From assembly GCA_025558075.1 (NCBI GenBank), contig JAHLKF010000009.1, positions 496,001 to 560,000 on the forward strand: a DNA stretch of 64,000 bases. The letters run 5' to 3'. Under the pieces are notes generated by a model, which saw only the letters and a program-made list of their open reading frames with translations, had not been told where the DNA came from and made no database searches. The position numbers were made by a program, and so were the translations under genes. This document shows, piece after piece, positions 1-9,190 of the stretch. Position 1 is the first letter of the stretch. Every line of letters begins with the position of its first letter. This stretch comes from Gaertneriomyces semiglobifer (Eukaryota; Chytridiomycota; Chytridiomycetes; Spizellomycetales; Spizellomycetaceae).

Positions 1-30
1 CACTGTGATCCTTCGCCGCCATCCTCGGGA

Positions 31-219
31 GGTCACCTCCATTGCTGAGATTACGACAGTCATGGAAAAAAATGGCCAGACCGCAACATACAGCAGGAGG
101 TTGCCGGGATTGCGACAGTTATGGAAACAAATGGCCAGGCTGAAACATAACAGCAGGAGGTTGCCGGGATTACAACAGTCAGGGGAAAAAATGGCCAGGC
201 AGTTTTTGCTGGTGGTATC
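31..219. repeat. Tandem repeat, ~60-bp unit, about three copies
   Basis: The unit carries a conserved AGGAGGTTGCCGGGAT core (from about 93 and again from 153) followed by CGACAGT-like and AAATGGCCAG blocks. The CGACAGT-like block recurs at 54, 113 and 173, so the spacing is 59-60 bp. The first copy is the most diverged. An open frame crosses it, but it simply repeats the unit and starts from GTG, so I do not call a gene. Confidence 0.7.
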
Positions 220-1149
220 TACCAGACAGCTGTCAGTAGAATGGGCATGTATTTATGTATTGAAATAAACTCTCGCTGGTGGGGTTGGCCAAGCCGAAAA
301 CGCGTCGGTAGACTGCCTTCTGTGATGATCATGTGATGGCTCGGAGTGTTGTACGTCAGGTGGGAATATTGTATGACAATGACAATGCTTGTAACAAGAC
401 ATGACTTAAACACAAACAATTAAGAACACATCCAAAACCTAACGGATTCGGATGATTCAAGGCTGCCAACCTTTGGAACTTTGCTAGGGAGCAGAATCTA
501 GTGGCTCTGGATTCTGTCCAACCTATTTTTTTTATTTTTTTATCAATGGAAAGTTGTCAATGGTTCAACTAATACACAATCCGCAATGTTGCGTATGTAT
601 GCACGCCGCAAGCCAAGATCCTGAACCATACGAAACATGAAATGCATGTAGATGTATAGTACATGTGAGAGGAAGAAATGCTCGGACAACAGGGGCCGTA
701 TATACAAGCTTTGGACGGCGTGCTCTGCAGCATGACGCCGGATGTAATCCTCGGATCCCAAGTTCTCGTGCACGATCCACCATTTTCGGTCACAAACGGA
801 ACCGGATGTACACATTTCCGGTTCGAGGCGATACACGAACAATGAGGTGTGCTATGTTTCCACTGACCGTATGGTTCCACGGCAAACGGTTGCCGCTCCA
901 TTGATTTGTGGTGTAACTGATGAAAGCAGTTTCTGTCACCTGCCAATCTTTCAAACTCGGTACAGTCAATGGCACTTCTTGGTTTATGAGAATCTGTCCC
1001 TGGGTGAAGAATGAAATGATTACACAAGATCTTCCAAGTGCCATCATTCTGTCCTGCCCGACAAAAAAGGCCTCGCCAGAGATGACGCGGAGCTCTTGCG
1101 AAAATCTCGTCCTGTTGCACTCGTCATATGTATCGCCGCTGGCGTCGGT
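220..1149. other. Gene-poor stretch
   Basis: Only short, overlapping, low-quality open frames occur here on both strands. None has a recognisable domain or a convincing start and splice structure. I see nothing else of note. Confidence 0.5.
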
Positions 1150-1222
1150 TGGGCCTCATCGTAGTCGTCGTGGTGGTGGTAGTAGTAGAGGCAGTAGTAG
1201 TAGCAGTAGTAGTCGCCAAAGA
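1150..1222. repeat. Trinucleotide microsatellite (GTA/GTC/GTG-rich)
   Basis: This is an imperfect run of GTN triplets such as GTAGTAGTAGAGGCAGTAGT. Open frames across it on both strands are low-complexity (poly-Val, poly-Ser, poly-Tyr) and are not counted as genes. Confidence 0.75.
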
Positions 1223-1557
1223 TGATGGGCTTGGAAAAGATCTTTGCACTGCCTCTGTTTTGATATGCTCTCGCGGCATATCCCACGGTTTCTTTCTTTG
1301 TTTTTCATCACCGTGTCGTGAGAGGTAGGATGTTGAGGAGCTACCGGTTGAATAAGCCATGGTACTAAAGTACTGAACAGCAATGATGTCCCCTTGTGAC
1401 ATTGTGGGCATAGCGCGGGGTGGAGGAACCAAGCATCGGAACGGAGTTAACGGCCTACAACATTTTCGAAGAGGTAAAGAAAAGGGTAGGTAAGCAAATA
1501 TGCTCCATTCAGCTGATGTGAAAGTAAGAGCACGTTCATCCAACTCGGCCGTAGAAT

Positions 1558-1720
1558 TGGAGACCTCAGACGGCCCCTCTTTGCAATCATTGGAAAGGTG
1601 ACACGGCGATTATCAATCATTTTTTCATTCCGGCAACCGGAACGCCAATTCCCGTGCGAGTCCACAGATAGCAGTATAATGCCCTGCTTATCGCACGTCG
1701 CACCAAAATGGTGGATAGCT
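1558..1720. repeat. Direct repeat, copy A, flanking the copia remnant
   Basis: This ~160-bp block begins GAGACCTCAGACGGCCCCTC and contains CACAGATAGCAGTATAATGC. It recurs in the same orientation at 2821-2983 with scattered substitutions and a few small indels in the middle. Copy A directly abuts the LTR fragment starting at 1722. It is not part of the LTR, because the solo LTR at 13014-13290 lacks it. Confidence 0.8.
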
Positions 1721-1721
1721 T

Positions 1722-1794
1722 TGTTGCAGAGGATCCTGCTGAAGCTCTGGTCCTTCTAATAAGCTTATGTGTATTCAAGTCTAAAGTTCTAAGG
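1722..1794 (-). mobile_element. Ty1/copia LTR fragment (3' end of LTR)
   Basis: Read on the minus strand, this 73-bp piece matches the terminal part of the 277-bp LTR at 2489-2765 and ends CCTCTGCAACA. It lies immediately downstream of the internal copia sequence, in the position expected for a downstream LTR, but most of that LTR is missing. Confidence 0.8.
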
Positions 1795-2488
1795 TTTCAT
1801 TGAAATCGAGACCCGGGCACTGGGTAAACCCACGGGCAACGAGGCGGGCCTTATACTTTTTGATGGACCTGTCCGGGTGGTGCTTAATCTTGAAAATCCA
1901 TTTAGAGTCGATGGCATAAGCGTCCGACGGCAAGGCGTCGACGGGCATCCATGTCTGGTTATCGAGCAAGGATTGGAATTCTTTATCGATGGCCTGCTGC
2001 CAGGCATGATGATCAGGTGAGCGCAGCGCTTGCTTATAAGTGACGGGTTTCCGGGCACGGGGACCGTCAAGAGCAGACGCTACTAATGCCTCGACTGTAG
2101 GAGGGGACATGGAGCAATGTTTGCGAGCAAAAAAATCGTCGACGACGGGCAGGCCGATTAAGTTGGAAGAGGCATTCCATTCAGGTTCAAAATACCCGGC
2201 ATACTTAACGAGGTATTGGTGCTCCCCCGTTGGTGCAGTCCGTTCATCGACGATGTATTCAACCTCAAACTCTTTGTCAGGGGCATCGGGGGCAGGATCG
2301 ACGTAGTTGGTTTCGTCAAACATGACGTCTCGGGAGCGATGGCTAAGCTTAGTGGCTGGGTCATAAAAGCGATAACCCGTGGAGTCAATGTACCCTATCA
2401 GTTTCATGCGACGGGCCCGGGGTTCGAGCTTTTTGTGGGGACGGCGTTCGACGGGGATATGAACATAAGCATCGGACCACAAGACCCA
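1795..2488 (-). pseudogene. Ty1/copia polyprotein fragment (integrase C-terminus to start of reverse transcriptase)
   Basis: The minus-strand frame runs without stops across this block. Its first half has the copia integrase C-terminal pattern (RRPHKKLEPRARRMKLIGY, then YRFYDPATKLSHRSRDVMFDE). The second half has the start of the copia reverse transcriptase (AWQQAIDKEFQSLLDNQTW, then SKWIFKIKHHPDRSIKKYKA, ending RGFTQCPGLDF). GAG, protease, most of integrase and the RT catalytic core are absent. The open frame continues into the LTR at both ends, so its apparent first ~35 residues are translated LTR and not a real N-terminus. This is a deletion derivative that cannot encode a working polyprotein. 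Confidence 0.9.
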
Positions 2489-2765
2489 TGTTGCAGAGGA
2501 TTCTGCTGAGGCTCTGGTCCTTCTAATAAGCTTATGTGTATTCAAGTCTAAGGTTCTAAGAGTACAGTTGAATGCCCGGCATAAGAGAACCACCTGATGG
2601 AAAAGGTCATGTGTCAGGTGTTAGGGCACCCAGTCACATGGGTCACGTGCTCATAGGCACATGACGCACGTGTAAGTGCTGATATGGATAAGAGCCCATG
2701 TCATAGCGCGTGCCCTGGTTAGGGTATCCCTATGACGTGTATGTCACCGGGAACCCCTTACAACA
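2489..2765 (-). mobile_element. Complete 277-bp Ty1/copia LTR
   Basis: On the minus strand it starts TGTTGTAAGGGG and ends CCTCTGCAACA, giving the standard TG...CA ends. It is the same length as the solo LTR at 13014-13290 and very similar to it. The 5-bp flanks (ACCCA before 2489, AGCTT after 2765) do not match, so there is no target duplication. That fits its place at the 5' end of a rearranged element and not a simple solo insertion. Confidence 0.88.
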
Positions 2766-2820
2766 AGCTTGAGCAACTCGGGCGACTCCACCGTCAGCTT
2801 TCAAATAGCCGTAGGACACA

Positions 2821-2983
2821 GAGACCTCACACGGCCCCTCTTTGCAATCATTGGAAAGGCGACACGGCGATCATCAATCATTTTTTCATCCAGACTAGCT
2901 GGACGCTGTATCCCTACGCAAGTCCACAGATAGCAGTATAATGCCCTGCTTACCGCACGCCGTACCAAAAGGTGGATAACTAG
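2821..2983. repeat. Direct repeat, copy B, flanking the copia remnant
   Basis: This is the second copy of the block at 1558-1720, in the same orientation, beginning GAGACCTCACACGGCCCCTC. It lies about 55 bp beyond the LTR end at 2765. Confidence 0.8.
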
Positions 2984-4004
2984 CCTTCCGCCAATGGATC
3001 AATCGCCGCGAGTAGTGGTGAAGCACTGTAATTGATACACAACTGTCAATCGGATACTTGCCTGGTTGTAATGTACGTTATGTGTAGAATGGATTGTCGG
3101 ACGCCAGAAGCTTGCACGCTATATATATCAAAATAAATGCCTCAAGTGACTCGAGTAAGTGAGAGCGTTACGTAATGAGTGGAAATTCAACAAGTCACGT
3201 GCCTGTGCCTTTAATTGATGCAGTGCAACATGACGCGCCAGGTCCGCCCGTCGTGAACCTTCCCTCTCATCAATCTTCTGTCTGGTCACCTTGTCATCGT
3301 GATACCTGCTGATGGGTACCATGTATCCTGGATATGAAGGTTGGTTACTCTGGGGTAGTATGAGCAATCTTCCAAAAATAGGCTTATGACCCTTACCAGC
3401 ACATTCTGTTATGGCTCAGAGGTAGATGTGTACTTCTGCGAACATGGAGCAGATGTTTCCGCAACCCAGTTCTTCACCTTACATCGAACTTCCCAGCTTG
3501 TTTGGAATCCTCACGGCACTTGGAATCACCTCTTCAGCATATGGAACAAACGTTTTTTGAAGACAGCGCAAGTTCATGGAGTACACGAAGGTGTGCAAAA
3601 GGCAAGTACTATTACTTGTTGTTTGCTGTCCGAGGGTTCGGAGGGAGAGTACTGCCCTTTCCCGACGAAATACCAGCGAGTACTGCCCTTGCCTCAAGTC
3701 GCAAGTATCAGACTTTCTGCGAATACTGCCTTTTTGGAAAGCATGGAGTACTGTCTTCGTGATACTGGCGGTGCTGCTGGACACTTTTTCATTGTGGATG
3801 GATTTTATAGTGACAGATTGGCATGCATCTTTGCTAATTGGTTGATTTTGGGTTTTGCATCTCTGTCCCTGTTTGCCTTCCTATGCTCGATGCTTTGGAC
3901 CGAAGGCGCAGCACTTGAACAGTTTTGGAAGGCGTTAAGATTGTTGAAGTCTTGCAGGCTGTGGTGAATGGTATGCTAATGAGGAATTTTAGTTTTGTGG
4001 GGAC
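2984..4004. other. Unassigned stretch with overlapping open frames
   Basis: A plus-strand frame is open at about 3386-3967 and overlaps equally long frames on both strands. Its translation has hydrophobic runs but no domain I recognise. It could be an upstream exon of the gene at 4005-4586, but I found no splice pair that decides this. Confidence 0.3.
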
Positions 4005-4586
4005 ATGGCTATTAGTCGCAGAGCGTTTCTCGAGACCCAAACCATCGTACAGAACCCTTTCAATGATTGCTCTGTTGCTCGTAGCATGCAAGCGCTTTTT
4101 CAAACTCGTCCTGAAGAAGCCTTCAATGCTGCAACTGCCGCGTTCGATGTTGACGAAAATATCAGAATAACAATCAGTGGACATGAACATCTTGTACTTA
4201 ACCATGCTACAGAGAGATCTGCTGATGACCATCTTGTGACCTTCTTGTTACCTTCTTAATCCGAAGAACAGCAGCTAGTTGTGCAACAGATCCGTGAAGC
4301 TCCACCGGGCACTCTCCTTGCCCAAGGCATAGTTGTCACCGGAGTGCCAGCTATCCAAGAATCTGGCTTAATGGTGTTTCAAAACTCTCAGCACACCCCA
4401 AAGTATGATGATCCTACGTTCAATAACGACATTCCCAGTTGGTTGAAACAACTTGAAAATGCGCTTGACCCATTTGGTGTCATGGGGGTAACAGAATTGC
4501 TTCAGCAAGATTGGGATATCACGGACAAGTATATTTGTAGTGTGTTGCAGCTTCTCCAATACTGGTTCGTATCAGTCAAACCATGA
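4005..4586 (+). CDS. Unrecognised protein, probably two exons
   Basis: The ATG at 4005 opens a frame reading MAISRRAFLETQTIVQ. It stops at a TAA at about 4254-4256, then stays open to 4586 in the same frame. A 39-nt GT-AG intron at 4236-4274 (GTGACC...CAGCAG) would remove the TAA and keep phase 0, giving exons 4005-4235 and 4275-4586 and a protein of about 180 residues. That intron is short for this window, but a 37-nt intron is also inferred in the large gene at 39252-47888. The alternative is a pseudogene with one nonsense mutation. I recognise no domain. It belongs to a compact group of unrecognised genes (4005-6793) lying between two retrotransposon remnants. Confidence 0.45.
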
Positions 4587-4934
4587 GCGCACTTGATTAC
4601 CGTGATTAACTGTACCTTTGCAATCTCTTTGCAGTATTAAAACAAGGCAAGTGGTGTAGCTGCCACCTTGAATGGCACTGAGCGCACAATAGACATCGTG
4701 GTTTGGCTGAAGTTTTTTGACTTGTGCGCCAGTACGGCGCAACTGTTCACCTAGTGAGTTTGGCATCTGCACCCTTTCCATTGGGTTACCAGGTTGAGCG
4801 ACCTCGTCTTCGTCCATGATCGTGGCAAAGGACTCGATTCTATAGTTGGTAGCAGACGTTTGCACAGTGCGAAACACGCGCTTGTCTGGGTGGGCCACCA
4901 CGATGTTCACATCAGAAACATCAAAGCGACTCAT
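4572..4934 (-). CDS. Unrecognised small protein (~120 aa)
   Basis: The ATG at 4934 begins MSRFDVSDVNIVVAHPDKR, and the frame stays open to a stop at 4572. The composition is ordinary for a soluble protein: mixed, no transmembrane segment, with an acidic stretch ATIMDEDEVAQPG. The last ~25 residues look less protein-like and may be intron read-through. The gene is divergent from the plus-strand gene starting at 5036, with about 100 bp between the two ATGs, so the two could share a promoter. I recognise no family. Confidence 0.45.
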   Translation of the reverse strand: MSRFDVSDVNIVVAHPDKRVFRTVQTSATNYRIESFATIMDEDEVAQPGNPMERVQMPNSLGEQLRRTGAQVKKLQPNHDVYCALSAIQGGSYTTCLVLILQRDCKGTVNHGNQVRSWFD

Positions 4935-5035
4935 GATTGAGAATGCAAAAGCGATCGAGAAAATGATAAAAAGGCAATGGCAATGGGGGGAGCTGCTTGA
5001 GCAGATGCCCTGCACTCTGCCTTGCTTTTATAGAC

Positions 5036-5647
5036 ATGCCATCACGTTTCTCTCTCAACATGCCCAAACTGGCCCCACGTCGCATCCGTCACCTGCAGTC
5101 CCTGATCGTGTTGCCTCCCATACCCATTCCCTGCATGCTGCAAAGGTTCAAGCGCTTTGCCTGTACATTGATGACGCGTTCGATTGCCCGCTGCATCTCC
5201 TATGTTTTTCAATTATCCTCCACTCTTCTGTGCAAACTCATTATCACCTATCTTGTTTTCCACGACGACCTCTACCCTCACCTCTTTCACATTGTCGACC
5301 GTGTGGGTAACACTCCTTGTTATGATTGGCCGCATGTTGTTCTTCCCACGATGCACGTCCTGCACTTTACCGGATTAGACACCCGCTTGGCCCAGGATGC
5401 GCTGTGACGATACCTTCTCGACATGTACCGATATGACGTGTTGTTTTTTCTCTTGCCCTTGCAATACGACACGAATCGGGCTGCTATGCTCGCATCCAAC
5501 TTTGTGTGCTCTGAAGGAGGTTTGGCCCTGATTAACCGGCTCACTCACATTGCTTGGGAGTATGATCAGTGCAATCTCCTTGACTACAAAGCGTTTGGCC
5601 CATACATTCCCTTTGTTGTACAAGGTTTGTTTGTAGACGATGAGTGA
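5036..5647 (+). CDS. Unrecognised protein, interrupted by one in-frame TGA
   Basis: From the ATG at 5036 (MPSRFSLNMPKLAPRRI) the frame is open to TGA at 5405-5407. It then continues in the same frame from 5408 to 5647 with similar composition, ending GLFVDDE. Together these would encode about 200 residues rich in Leu, His, Tyr and Arg. No clean GT-AG pair removes the TGA. Either the gene is a recent pseudogene, the second half is a separate product, or the base call is wrong. I recognise no domain. Confidence 0.35.
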
Positions 5648-5840
5648 TGTAACTGTTTGAAATGGAAAAAAACAAATTAAAAATAAATTCATTATCGTTT
5701 GCTATGCTTCATTTGTTCTTCCAAACATAAAAAGACTGCAGCCATAATCGTAAAGCCCAAAGAGTACCCTCGGGTCCGGTATATCCATTTTGAGATTTTC
5801 ACTTTTCTTCCTTTCCGCTGTGCTAACGTGTGGTCGATCC

Positions 5841-6793
5841 ATGGCTCGCTTCGACGACTTACCCCCGGAATTACGCGCCCTGGTATTCCATGAGCACAAA
5901 CGCTTATGTGCACACCAGCGGTTTGTTTGTGGGCGCAAGACACTCGAGTCCAAACTCTTTCTCAGTACTAGGGCTGTCAGCCCAGCTCCGGCCTTACCAT
6001 CCACACCCTCACTTTTAGCAGGAGATACTGATGACACTCCATTGGCTCATGTCGATGCCTTGGTAAACGCTCATACACCTCCGGTTACCTTGGGCGCTAC
6101 AACTTGCGAAAGCTGTCGACTTTCATTACGACCATCTGGAGAGGAGGTCCTCTCATTCGGCATAAGGTCTTTGTCTACATTTACTACACTGAATGGCACC
6201 ATTGTCCGTACCTCATCGGCATCTTTGACCTGGTCGGTACACGTCATACTGCTAACAGCCCTCGTGAAGAAGACACCGCTGCACCGCTCATGTACCTTAC
6301 TTGGACCTCCTTATCGCACAACCGCTGGCTCGAAGTGTGGCAGATGCTTTTCAGGCACATTCAAAATGTCGGGCCGTTCATCGAAAGGGATGATCCATCC
6401 ATCTGTCAGTTGCTCACCTGGGGCTCGTGCGTCACCACCTGGGCTACCACGCTGCTCCGTGCACTGCAGCAGTTTCCACACAACCTCTGTCTTTCGTACT
6501 TGCCGTCGACTGCCTTCTTTAAAGAGAGAATGTTGGCTGACATGTCGCTCTTGCATGGCCCAGACACCCCGCTGCAGAATCACTACAATGTCGAAACAGC
6601 TAGCAAGACCCTCGACACCATGTCCAGCGTCGTCGATCGCTACACTGCGCTCAACCTTTTGCACAAGCTCTCGCTTCTCCCGGGCATCTATACCGTCATG
6701 CCAACGTTGTCCATGAACACCTCCCAACCGTTCTTTTACTACTCGCTCGAACGCTTGAGATGTCGAAATTACCAAAACCCAGAAGCCGAGTAG
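5841..6793 (+). CDS. Unrecognised protein, split over two frames (introns or a frameshift)
   Basis: The ATG at 5841 gives MARFDDLPPELRALVFHEHK, and the frame continues to about 6100. From about 6090 a different plus frame carries a long protein-like sequence (RYNLRKLSTFITTIWRGG) to the stop at 6791-6793. Two GT-AG candidates fit: about 5967-6023 (57 nt, frame-neutral, ending TTTTAGCAG) and 6063-6109, which would move the reading frame from the first to the second. Otherwise there is a single frameshift. The second half contains aromatic-rich stretches such as KVFVYIYYTEWHHCPYL. I recognise no family. Confidence 0.45.
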
Positions 6794-6928
6794 AAATGTT
6801 ACACGTGTGTAGTGCTGAAAATGTACCACTCTGTCATTAAATATAGTATACCAATGAGCATCTACCTTATTTTTGAAACAGGCATCATTGTATATTTACA
6901 CCAAAAAAACATACATATATGTAGAACT

Positions 6929-7431
6929 TCACCAGTACAAACGAGAAAACGGAAGCTTTGTTTTGCGGCCACACGACTCAACCGAACAGAGAAAACCGTC
7001 CCCAGTCACATGGGTTTCCGCTTGTCGAAGACAGTAATGATGTTTGCACACCGCTTGAAACACCCCAGACTCACAGTCTGGACGACGCCATACGTACTGG
7101 GGCAGCTTGATGATCTTGGCTTGATTTGTCACCTTGATCTCACACCGGCTCGGACACCGGAACTTGCCAGGCACTCCAAGAAGCGCAAGTGCACACTTGG
7201 CACATAAGACGTGCCCACACGACATATAAACGGGCTTGGAGTAGAGTTCCAAGCAGACCATACAGTTCTGCGGCTCCTCTTCCTTTACTTCACCTGCATC
7301 GCGCTTCCGCTTCCCTCCATCTCCACTCCCCCTGGCACCACTCCCCACCAAATCAATCACCACGTTTGAACTGGCCAGTGTACTGTTGTTGTTGTTGTTG
7401 TTGTCGTTGTTGTTGGTGTCGCTGCTGCCAT
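6929..7431 (-). CDS. RING-finger protein (probable E3 ubiquitin ligase)
   Basis: The frame ending at 6929 encodes a clear C3HC4-type RING: CMVCLELY, then CGHVLCAKC, then FRCPSRC. A second Cys/His-rich block follows (AVCKHHYCLRQAETHV...CSVESCGRKTK). An acidic/basic linker (GGKRKRDAGEVKEEEPQN) precedes the RING. RINGs usually recruit E2 enzymes for ubiquitin transfer; the substrate is unknown. The start is unsettled: the RING frame has no ATG upstream of the RING itself. The nearest ATG (7431, MAAATPTTTT, reading a CAA-type microsatellite) is in another frame. A 32-nt GT-AG removal would join them, but that is very short, so an undetected exon or a frame lesion is as likely. Confidence 0.7.
7381..7428. 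repeat. TTG/CTG trinucleotide microsatellite
   Basis: This is a run of TTG triplets with GTC/CTG interruptions. It lies just upstream of the RING-finger frame, where it would encode poly-Thr or poly-Asn depending on the frame. Confidence 0.8.
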
Positions 7432-7634
7432 CTCTGTCAGTCGCTGTTTATATGCAGATCGTGAAACTTCCTGCAAACGCTTCCTGCAAGTTCAGGGGCT
7501 CAGGGGACACGTGCCTTCGCTCCCCTGACTCAGACCCAGCGAGTTTTCAACTATGTCACAAATTGCCGCCCCCTCTGCCCCCAGCTCAACGTCATCCCAG
7601 TCATGCATTTTGGATGCGAGGGTGAGCTTGTGTA

Positions 7635-7757
7635 ATGTAGAAGGATTATGATCGGACGGTAGGGTTTCCAAGAGGATTACTCCGCTCCTAATGATTTCCT
7701 TTGTTAAGAGCCGGACGTTCAAGTGTCTGCCGGCGGTATAATAGATGTGTTGATGCC
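7635..7757 (-). repeat. Inverted repeat arm 1 bracketing the gypsy fragment
   Basis: The reverse complement of this ~120-bp block matches 9085-9190 closely. On the minus strand both arms share an open frame reading QHIYYTAG, then TKEIIRS, then VILLETLPSDHNPST. Several differences between the arms are synonymous. On this arm the frame stays open towards 7492. Confidence 0.8.
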
Positions 7758-7797
7758 TGCAGGGCTGTCCGAGGACGCATAGTCCGAAATATTCTTG

Positions 7798-8753
7798 CGA
7801 GGTAGACCGTACAGCGGGTAGTAGCGCTCCACGAGCACACGTGCTGTGCGATCAGCTTTCCACGTGTTGTTATGCGCGTAGATGTGCACACGGTGCGTTT
7901 TCTTACAGCATATGATGTGGAAGCCGTCGTGGCCTCATGCAGTTAACGGTAATTTGGTGAGAAAGTCCGTCGTGATACATTCCCACTGTCCCAGAGGTGC
8001 TTCAATTGGGTTGAGCAACCCGGGTGTGTGATGGGGTCCGGGCTTTGTTTGCTGGCATTTTTCGCAAGCCTGACAGAAGTTACGTACTTTTCGGGATATG
8101 TGCGGCCACCAAAATTGGACTGCCACTTTCGCAAACGTCCTTGTGAAACCAAAGTGCCCTCCCCCCTCGTGAATAAGGCCAAGCACCTTGGTGCGCAGGT
8201 CGGCGGGCACGTAAGTGCGCCAAGGGGAGTTGTCGGCATGAGCGTAATGGTGTTTCAACATCTCGTTGTTGAGACGCCAATCGTGAATGGTAGCAAGCTC
8301 GGCGCGTGACAAGTCGGCAAGTGGTTTCGAGCCCCGTAAGATGGTAAGAGCGGCAGTCGCAGGACTGTCCGTCTCAGCCCTTTGAGCGTCGCGAATGCGC
8401 GCCACCAGCGTGGGCTCTAAGTCTATGTGCTGGTAATATGTTTTGAACGTGTAAAAGGTGTAGATGTCCTCGGCCTCCTCGACCTCCTTGACCTTCTGAG
8501 TGGGAATGGAGGTGTCTGGCGGGACTGTGGGGGCTGCTACTAGCCGTGACAACGTATCCGCGACTATGTGGAAGCGGCCGGGTTTGTGAACGATCGTCAT
8601 CCACTGATCCCAATAGGCAAGTTCGACTGCCCAACGTTGTAGTTTGCGGTTGGTTCCCTTGTAGTTCTTGAGCCACAAGAGGGCACGGTGATCTATGACT
8701 ACCGTGAACTGGGCGCCTTCGAGGTAGCAGCGCGCTTTGTGTAGCAGGTTTAG
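7798..8753 (-). pseudogene. Ty3/gypsy polyprotein fragment (RNase H end, integrase zinc-binding and start of core)
   Basis: The minus strand reads the end of RNase H (CYLEGAQFTVVIDHRALLWL, then VHKPGRFHIVADTLSRL). Next come the HHCC zinc-binding region of integrase (LIHEGGGHFGFTRTFAKV, FCQACEKCQQTKP) and the first catalytic Asp of the core (WECITTDFLTKLP). A TGA at 7935-7937 interrupts the frame, but core-like sequence continues behind it (RTARVLVERYYPLYGLPRKN, ISD). The match is lost near 7798, around the second catalytic Asp. The reverse-transcriptase end is also cut off at about 8753. This is a dead internal fragment without its own LTRs. Confidence 0.9.
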
Positions 8754-9084
8754 ACTTCCGCTAGTAATAAGTAGAAGTATATAGACGCGCTAGTACCAGG
8801 GTTAGAGCTATCTTAGTCAGCCAAGTCATGTGATATAATTTCTGTTGTCGCTTAAGTCAGCGGGGCCTATAAGAGGACCGCGCGGACTTATGCGACGAAG
8901 ATCAGGCAGACATAGATCTAGAGAGAATACAAGGTTCTACTCATATCTATAAATCCTGTCGAATCTGAACGAGTAAGACATCCGGCAGTTCTAAGACCAG
9001 AGACTGATCATCCTGCCCCCTTAGAATCAGCAGTCTTATAAGTTCTCTGACGCCTCTCATCCCTATTTCTACAGGCAACAACAC
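8754..9084. other. Unassigned, possibly LTR or leader sequence of the gypsy element
   Basis: No open frame worth reporting is present. A TATAAG motif at about 8868 is followed by GC-rich sequence and a run of short motifs, as in some LTRs. I could not define TG...CA ends, so this is only a suggestion. Confidence 0.3.
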
Positions 9085-9190
9085 ATTTATTATACCGCCG
9101 GCGGACATTTAGACGTCCGGCCCTTAACAAAGGAGATCATTAGGAGCAGAGTAATCCTATTGGAAACCCTACCGTCCGATCATAATCCTT
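9085..9190 (+). repeat. Inverted repeat arm 2 bracketing the gypsy fragment
   Basis: This is the partner of 7635-7757 in opposite orientation and carries the same open frame on the plus strand. Similarity ends at about 9190, exactly where Helitron coding sequence begins. Confidence 0.8.

Noticed and set aside
1124..1543. Thr/Tyr/Val-rich open frames across the triplet repeat
   Set aside because: They are translations of a microsatellite on both strands, with no domain or gene structure.
4236..5410. Alternative genetic code reading TAA or TGA as sense, suggested by two frames interrupted once each
   Set aside because: All confidently identified genes in the window end at TAA, TAG or TGA and contain none inside their exons.
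4005..6793. Interpretation of the unrecognised genes as a virus-derived island
   Set aside because: No capsid, polymerase, integrase or packaging ATPase motif is visible, so there is no positive evidence for a viral origin.
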